From assembly GCA_027627225.1 (NCBI GenBank), contig CM051029.1, positions 19,791,156 to 19,855,155 on the forward strand: a stretch of DNA of 64,000 nucleotides, written 5' to 3'. The position numbers and the translations under genes were made by a program. The stretch comes from Congeria kusceri. Its lineage: Eukaryota; Mollusca; Bivalvia; Myida; Dreissenidae. A model generated the notes under the pieces. That model saw nothing but the letters and a program-made list of their open reading frames with translations. It had not been told where the DNA came from and searched no databases. Positions 59,401 through 64,000 of this stretch are shown in pieces. The stretch's first letter is position 1; each line of letters starts with the position of its first letter.

Positions 59401-60869
59401 TTGTATATTGATTAAACTATTGTGGGTTTAAACAAACGTGTAAGCATAAGCTGTGTGTTCACCCGGGACATATTCTGTTTTAGATATGGCGTATTCATGA
59501 AGCTAGTGTTAGATTACCATAATAGTTATGAAATGTAAATGCCCTGGACAAAATAATTGTATAGTTCCAATAAGCCCAGTGGACCAATAACTAATTTACA
59601 ACATCATTTCTGATAAAACGCTACACCTTAGGCAATTTAATACGCATATAACCCTTCGCAAAATGTCCTTTTTATTGAAAGTAATACACATTGAATACCT
59701 GAGTGAGTCTGATAACAAGAGAGAGTTAAAGGTGCGTAATGACGATTAATACGGTATGATATTTATAAAAAAGAAGTATTCGTTAAATGATTACTTCACA
59801 CATTGGTCTCGTTATTATCAACCAACAGTTAAAATATTTTTATATAACTATAAAACAGTTTTCACCATGACACTTTTCGCGAGCTCGGGAATATTAGTAG
59901 TAGTAGTAAAATCAATATGAATGAAATGTGCATGAAGTACCACTGCATGCGCACTATTGATTAATATAGTCTAGCTTTGGAAAGTTTCCATTGTAGTGCG
60001 CAATTTTTTTAGAGTTCCAGTAGACTGGAAATGTGTATCGAAAAAAATGTGGCGTTGTATATATATTTGTTTTTTCTTAACAATTGCATCAATACTGTTT
60101 TGCCGTTACAACAATATATTCGTAAAAAATGGGAATATGTGTTGTTCTAATACCTGTCTTTATTTATTTGAAACACCGTCGATATGCCCCTTTAATATAA
60201 TTGCGAATTTTTGATATTGTATTCAATTTCTTATTGACATTACCACAAAATGTGTTAAATCTTTAGTTTTATTTTAACAAATAGTTTCTATCTCGTATTA
60301 CGGATTTATCTATCACGACAATGCGGGCGTTCTATCCAAATAATTAATAGCATTAAACTAAGGCAAGTGAGTATACATAAATGTACACAAACGTAACAAC
60401 ATATTGGATAATATGTATTATGTTATTGTTTAAATGTTGTTTTGATATCAAGATAATAAAAAATATACGTGAACGCTATCTACGGAATAAATGATCAAAC
60501 ACTTGTTCCAATTTTTTTGTATTTATATATTGGTGGTGTATATACTTGTGTATAACCCACTTGCTTCGCAGTATTCGACCGTACATATGATTTTTAAACT
60601 ATAAAATTCGCCTTAGATGCGTTTTTCTACTATTGCTTTTCTTATTCTGCTTGCAGTTTTCATGTGATTTTTCTTTCATTATTCCATCAGTTATGTTACA
60701 GTGTTTATTTAATATATGTATGTATAGTCTATCAAATTGCAATATTGTATTTCGCTGAAATAGTTTTTATTTCAATATGCAATGATTGCAAACCAAGGAA
60801 ACTTGTGATTGGAGGTATCTGTGTTTGAATATATCTTAAAGGGCAGTGAGTGCCATCAGTTGTTATATG
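56441..60869. other. no gene seen
   Basis: Long AT-rich stretch without recognised exons. The 101-codon frame at 57086-57391 and the 72-codon frame at 59996-60214 have no motif or splice context. A 10-bp perfect hairpin is listed at 57261-57284. Confidence 0.35.
57261..57284. repeat. perfect 10-bp hairpin with TTCT loop
   Basis: GATATAGATT, TTCT, AATCTATATC. A-T rich, so chance occurrence is plausible. Confidence 0.5.
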
Positions 60870-60960
60870 TATATAGTGTAGAAATTGTCAGCAACCATCA
60901 CAAATACTTGATTTGATTTTCGGACAATATTATGTCAGCTTGGGGCATGATTTCTAAAGA
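60870..60960 (+). repeat. low-copy repeat (pair with 53650-53770)
   Basis: Second copy of the repeat described at 53650-53770. Confidence 0.45.
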
Positions 60961-61059
60961 AATGATTGACAATGTACTTTGTATTATTGTGTATGGAAAA
61001 CTAAATTGATGCCATTTCGTTTACATCACTTATTGTTCGTCCTTTATCCAATACAAGAA

Positions 61060-61290
61060 TAATGAAACCCTAGAGACATCACCAGGAGAGAAACCCTATC
61101 ATTTACATGAGGCAAGTGACCTGTTGCCTATACAATACAAGACAAATAGCGCAACCCGACAATCCACATAAACATCATTAAAACTGGGTTCACCGCCTTG
61201 GAACGGTCAATACAAAGCTCTGGGGATTGAAACCGGTTTAAAGTCACGCTGAACCTCGCATTTAACCCGGCATTAATAAAAATACACGCA
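61060..61290 (+). repeat. GC-richer dispersed repeat
   Basis: Contains GAGGCAAGTGACCTGTTGCC, GGGTTCACCGCCTTGGAACG and GGGGATTGAAACCGGTTTAA, wording I associate with a dispersed bivalve repeat. A frame through it reads GEKPYH, superficially like a zinc-finger linker, but no C2H2 pattern surrounds it. Confidence 0.4.
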
Positions 61291-62124
61291 CTTGTAACTA
61301 TTAAGGAACATCACAGCATTGCAATTTAAATTAAATAGTTATACAAGAGGCCATTAATCCAATTGAATTACACTTTATTTACCCCATGGTTTAATGTTCA
61401 TCATAGTAACTTTCTGATGCCCGATGAAATGAAGTAAATACAAGTTTCAGCTAAATCCTAAATCTTTTAGAACAGTTTCATTGAATATACGAGAATAACA
61501 TACATGTGTCGTTGTTGGGAGTCTAGTACTTAGTTTATCTGGTGATTTTACGAGCTTTTCGGGCAATTGCAATTACTAAGTTGTTTACACAATACAATCG
61601 TCAATTTAACTATATATTGAACGTTTACTCAGCCTGTTTAGATAACTTTTGACCGCACAACATGAATGATGTTTACTGTTTCAACTCTTAAATTCACGCA
61701 TTGATTAACGATATGTTGATTACATAATAGGAACACAATCTCATCTGATTGTATATATTGTATTACGTTCATGTCAACAAAACAGCCCATATATAGCAAT
61801 TGCAGCATACATGTATGACAATATAACAGAGTGTACCGTTATATTATTCAAATGGCATGACTCTAAAAACCCAAAGACTTTTAAAATTGGGAATTTAATT
61901 ACGTTTGGATTTCGGGTGTAAGGCGACTATTTACTTCACTGATATGATGGACGTATTATTTTTTTCCAAACATATTATTTTTTTCCAAACACAGGTATAC
62001 AAACGCTTTGTCAAACCTTTTTTGTATACAATACTGCACAAAGCATAGCAATTATGTCCACAAATCCATTTAAGGAAGTTCGTGCCTGATTGCAGACAGT
62101 ATCTAGGCCGCGCACGAAATAACA
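61291..62124. other. no gene seen
   Basis: AT-rich DNA. TATTATTTTTTTCCAAACA is doubled in tandem at about 61954-61991. Confidence 0.35.
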
Positions 62125-62232
62125 ATTCTCGTAGACCGTAGACGTATTCAGATTCTCGTAGACCGTAGACGTATTCAGATTCTCGTAGACCGTAGACGTA
62201 TTCAGATTCTCGTAGACCGTAGACGTATTCAG
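62125..62232. repeat. perfect 4 x 27-bp tandem repeat
   Basis: The unit ATTCTCGTAGACCGTAGACG followed by TATTCAG occurs four times without a mismatch (62125, 62152, 62179, 62206). Each unit holds an internal GTAGAC-CGTAGAC near-repeat. On the minus strand it lies within a 102-codon frame as a 9-residue period (ESEYVYGLR). 27 is a multiple of three, so an open frame is kept automatically and is not evidence of coding. Confidence 0.95.
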
Positions 62233-63377
62233 ACATCAAATCTTGCTGGTATGCATTAATTTAGGTTTCCATCCTCAATTGTGAAAAGTTGGGCTAAAAT
62301 AAGTTATCATTTAATTAAATGAATTTAGTTTGGTCTCAGTTTGAAAAAAACAACACAAAAAACAACAACACACATAATGTATTACAATACTAAAATTGTT
62401 CATAATTCGAATGTGAGACCGCATGACTAAATCACTCTATTTTGCATTAAATACGGACATGTTGATAGTTACAATCACCATGAAGTTTAACAGAACAGTC
62501 GTAATGATTTGCTGTGTGATCACAGTCATTCGTACAATTATGTTCAAAAACAAATGCATTTAACTTTGATGTTAAATTGCAGTTCACTAACTGAAAATCA
62601 GCAACGTATAATAATCAATTAATTTTAATAGTTAATAAAAGGAATTTCTTATACAACTTAAAAGAGCTGGATAATCACCAAAAACAATAAATAAAAAAGA
62701 CGTGAATACTGAAGCTCTTTGGATGTTTACTTAAAGTTTGCCCCTGCAAACAAAATGTTGTTTTTGATTTTATTGAACGAATACGATAGCCACATAAGTG
62801 CAAAACACAATAGATGTGTGATAGGAAAAAGAATGTACCAAATTGTAAAGTGTGTTCCAACACGGAGTTCATGCATAGAGCAGTAATATGTTACCTATTT
62901 TCCTTCATTCTAACATGAACAGAATCTCGACAACTACAAACCCATAGTAAAATAAACCCTTAACAAAATTGCTTTATTAGGAAATCATTCTGAAGGGCAT
63001 TGACTTATCAAAGTTTAATTACAGACAATTGAGTCTGCATTGTCAAAACAATGTTTATACGAAATTGCTACTATTAATGTACAAAAACTGTTCCAGATAA
63101 TAATATAATGCATGATTATCGGAAACACCATTATTGAATTAAATACAACAATTCTTAACACTCTGAAAAAGGAAATCCGAAAATCTTTTAAATTCGGAGC
63201 GCGTATAATGTATTTGCACCGTTTCAACATGCATTTGTTAAGACAGATCTACATTAGCATAAAATAACAACAAAAAACACGACCAAAACATGGTAGTCTT
63301 CATACATACATACCTGCATACAATGTCTAGCATCATTACTTATATTACCAAAAGTCGTATTACGCAGTGCAGTTGTA
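62233..63377. other. no gene seen
   Basis: AT-rich DNA without recognised exons. Confidence 0.35.
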
Positions 63378-63505
63378 TACGTAGTAGTAACAGTAGAAAC
63401 AGTAGTAATTTAACAAGTAGTACCAGTAGCAGTAGCAGAAGCAGTAGCAGCAGAGTGGAAGTTGTCGTAGTATTAGTAGTTGTAGAAGTAGTAGTAGAAG
63501 CAAAT
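63378..63505. repeat. AGT/AGC-rich trinucleotide tract
   Basis: Interrupted (AGT)n and (AGC)n units. The serine- and valine-rich 85-codon frame at 63290-63547 is produced by the repeat. Confidence 0.85.
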
Positions 63506-63724
63506 GGTATTCACTTTAATTATAATTTTCCATCAGTATTCTTTTAATACCAAATCAACTATTAACCGACTTTACATGTAATCACGTGACAGTAAAGCTT
63601 GAGAAATCAATCATTAGCAATCCTTTAGTCATTGATTGAGAGGAATTTAAATTGTGGATGTATTAGTATTAGTTTTAAGATCAGTTGAATAAATGTAGGA
63701 CTTTCAAGATTTATATGAGTCAAT

Positions 63725-63880
63725 GCAAGAGAAGCAGATATCCGCAGACTTACAGGATATTTGCATATATGAAGTAAGGCCGGATATTTGTATTTGAGAA
63801 AAGAGAATATTGATCATACATGAAAACAGTTGAGTTTACATTGATATATCATTCGCACATCGTATGTGTAATAAATCCTA
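63725..63880 (+). repeat. low-copy repeat (pair with 56285-56440)
   Basis: Second copy, same orientation, with stops in every frame that corresponds to the first copy's open frame. Confidence 0.65.
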
Positions 63881-64000
63881 CTAAATATAGCAACGTTTAA
63901 TTCAATAATTAATTATGAAACAGATCAACCTAAGTACAGGTCTCCTGCTATTTACTGAACTACAGCCTAAGCTAATTGCGAATAAAGGTGTGAAAACTTT

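Noticed and set aside
61020..61172. Frame containing ETSPGEKPYHLHEASDL, similar to a zinc-finger linker
   Set aside because: No C-x2-C or H-x3-H pattern around it, and the DNA reads as a dispersed repeat.
61931..62239. 102-codon minus frame with ESEYVYGLR repeats as a repeat protein
   Set aside because: The 27-bp period keeps any frame open; outside the repeat the sequence is not protein-like.
1..64000. CRISPR arrays, bacterial operons, rRNA genes, reverse transcriptase or intact transposase genes
   Set aside because: None seen; tandem repeats lack repeat-spacer structure and no long conserved catalytic frames exist.

Overview
The window is AT-rich, intron-dominated animal nuclear DNA. The dispersed repeats look bivalve-like: a GAGTTATGCCC-type box in ~166-bp tandem modules, GGGCCCCGCAAA...TTTGCGGG hairpin heads, TATGCCCCC heads, and a tRNA-headed SINE. 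A heterodont bivalve (Dreissena/Mya/Mercenaria-like) is my best guess from memory of such repeats, not a search result. There are no operons, no bacterial-type coding and no CRISPR. Almost all open frames are short and look like chance.

Layout. 1-14 kb: dispersed and tandem repeats (two ~1.1 kb arrays of 166-bp modules, a 19-bp minisatellite with a 96-bp higher-order period, a TIR element, a paired dispersed repeat). 14-17 kb: the 3' end of an unidentified Cys-rich plus-strand gene (two phase-compatible exons and AATAAA) between two hAT-like TIR elements. 20.5 kb: an open frame resembling TM6-TM7 of a rhodopsin-like GPCR with a degenerate NPxxY. 22.2-26.1 kb: two copies of a TIR element carrying tRNA-like boxes, one with a SINE nested inside it. 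24.1-30.5 kb: the most informative locus, a plus-strand class A peptide-type GPCR with clear TM3, TM4, TM5 and TM7 exons at good splice sites. An 11-bp tandem duplication shifts the TM4 exon out of frame, and I find no TM1-2 or TM6 exon, so it is probably a relic or pseudogene. 32-33.3 kb: two weak candidate terminal exons, convergent. 42.6-50.7 kb: three diverged tandem copies of a ~2 kb non-coding unit. The middle copy is interrupted by a 1.47 kb TIR element with a TAA target duplication, and the first copy preserves the empty site. 51-64 kb: mostly featureless AT-rich DNA with low-copy duplications, a CA microsatellite, a perfect 4 x 27 bp tandem repeat and an AGT/AGC-rich tract.

I see no multi-gene functional system. 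The main stories are a GPCR gene caught while decaying and a set of nested transposon and segmental-duplication events whose order can be read from the sequence.
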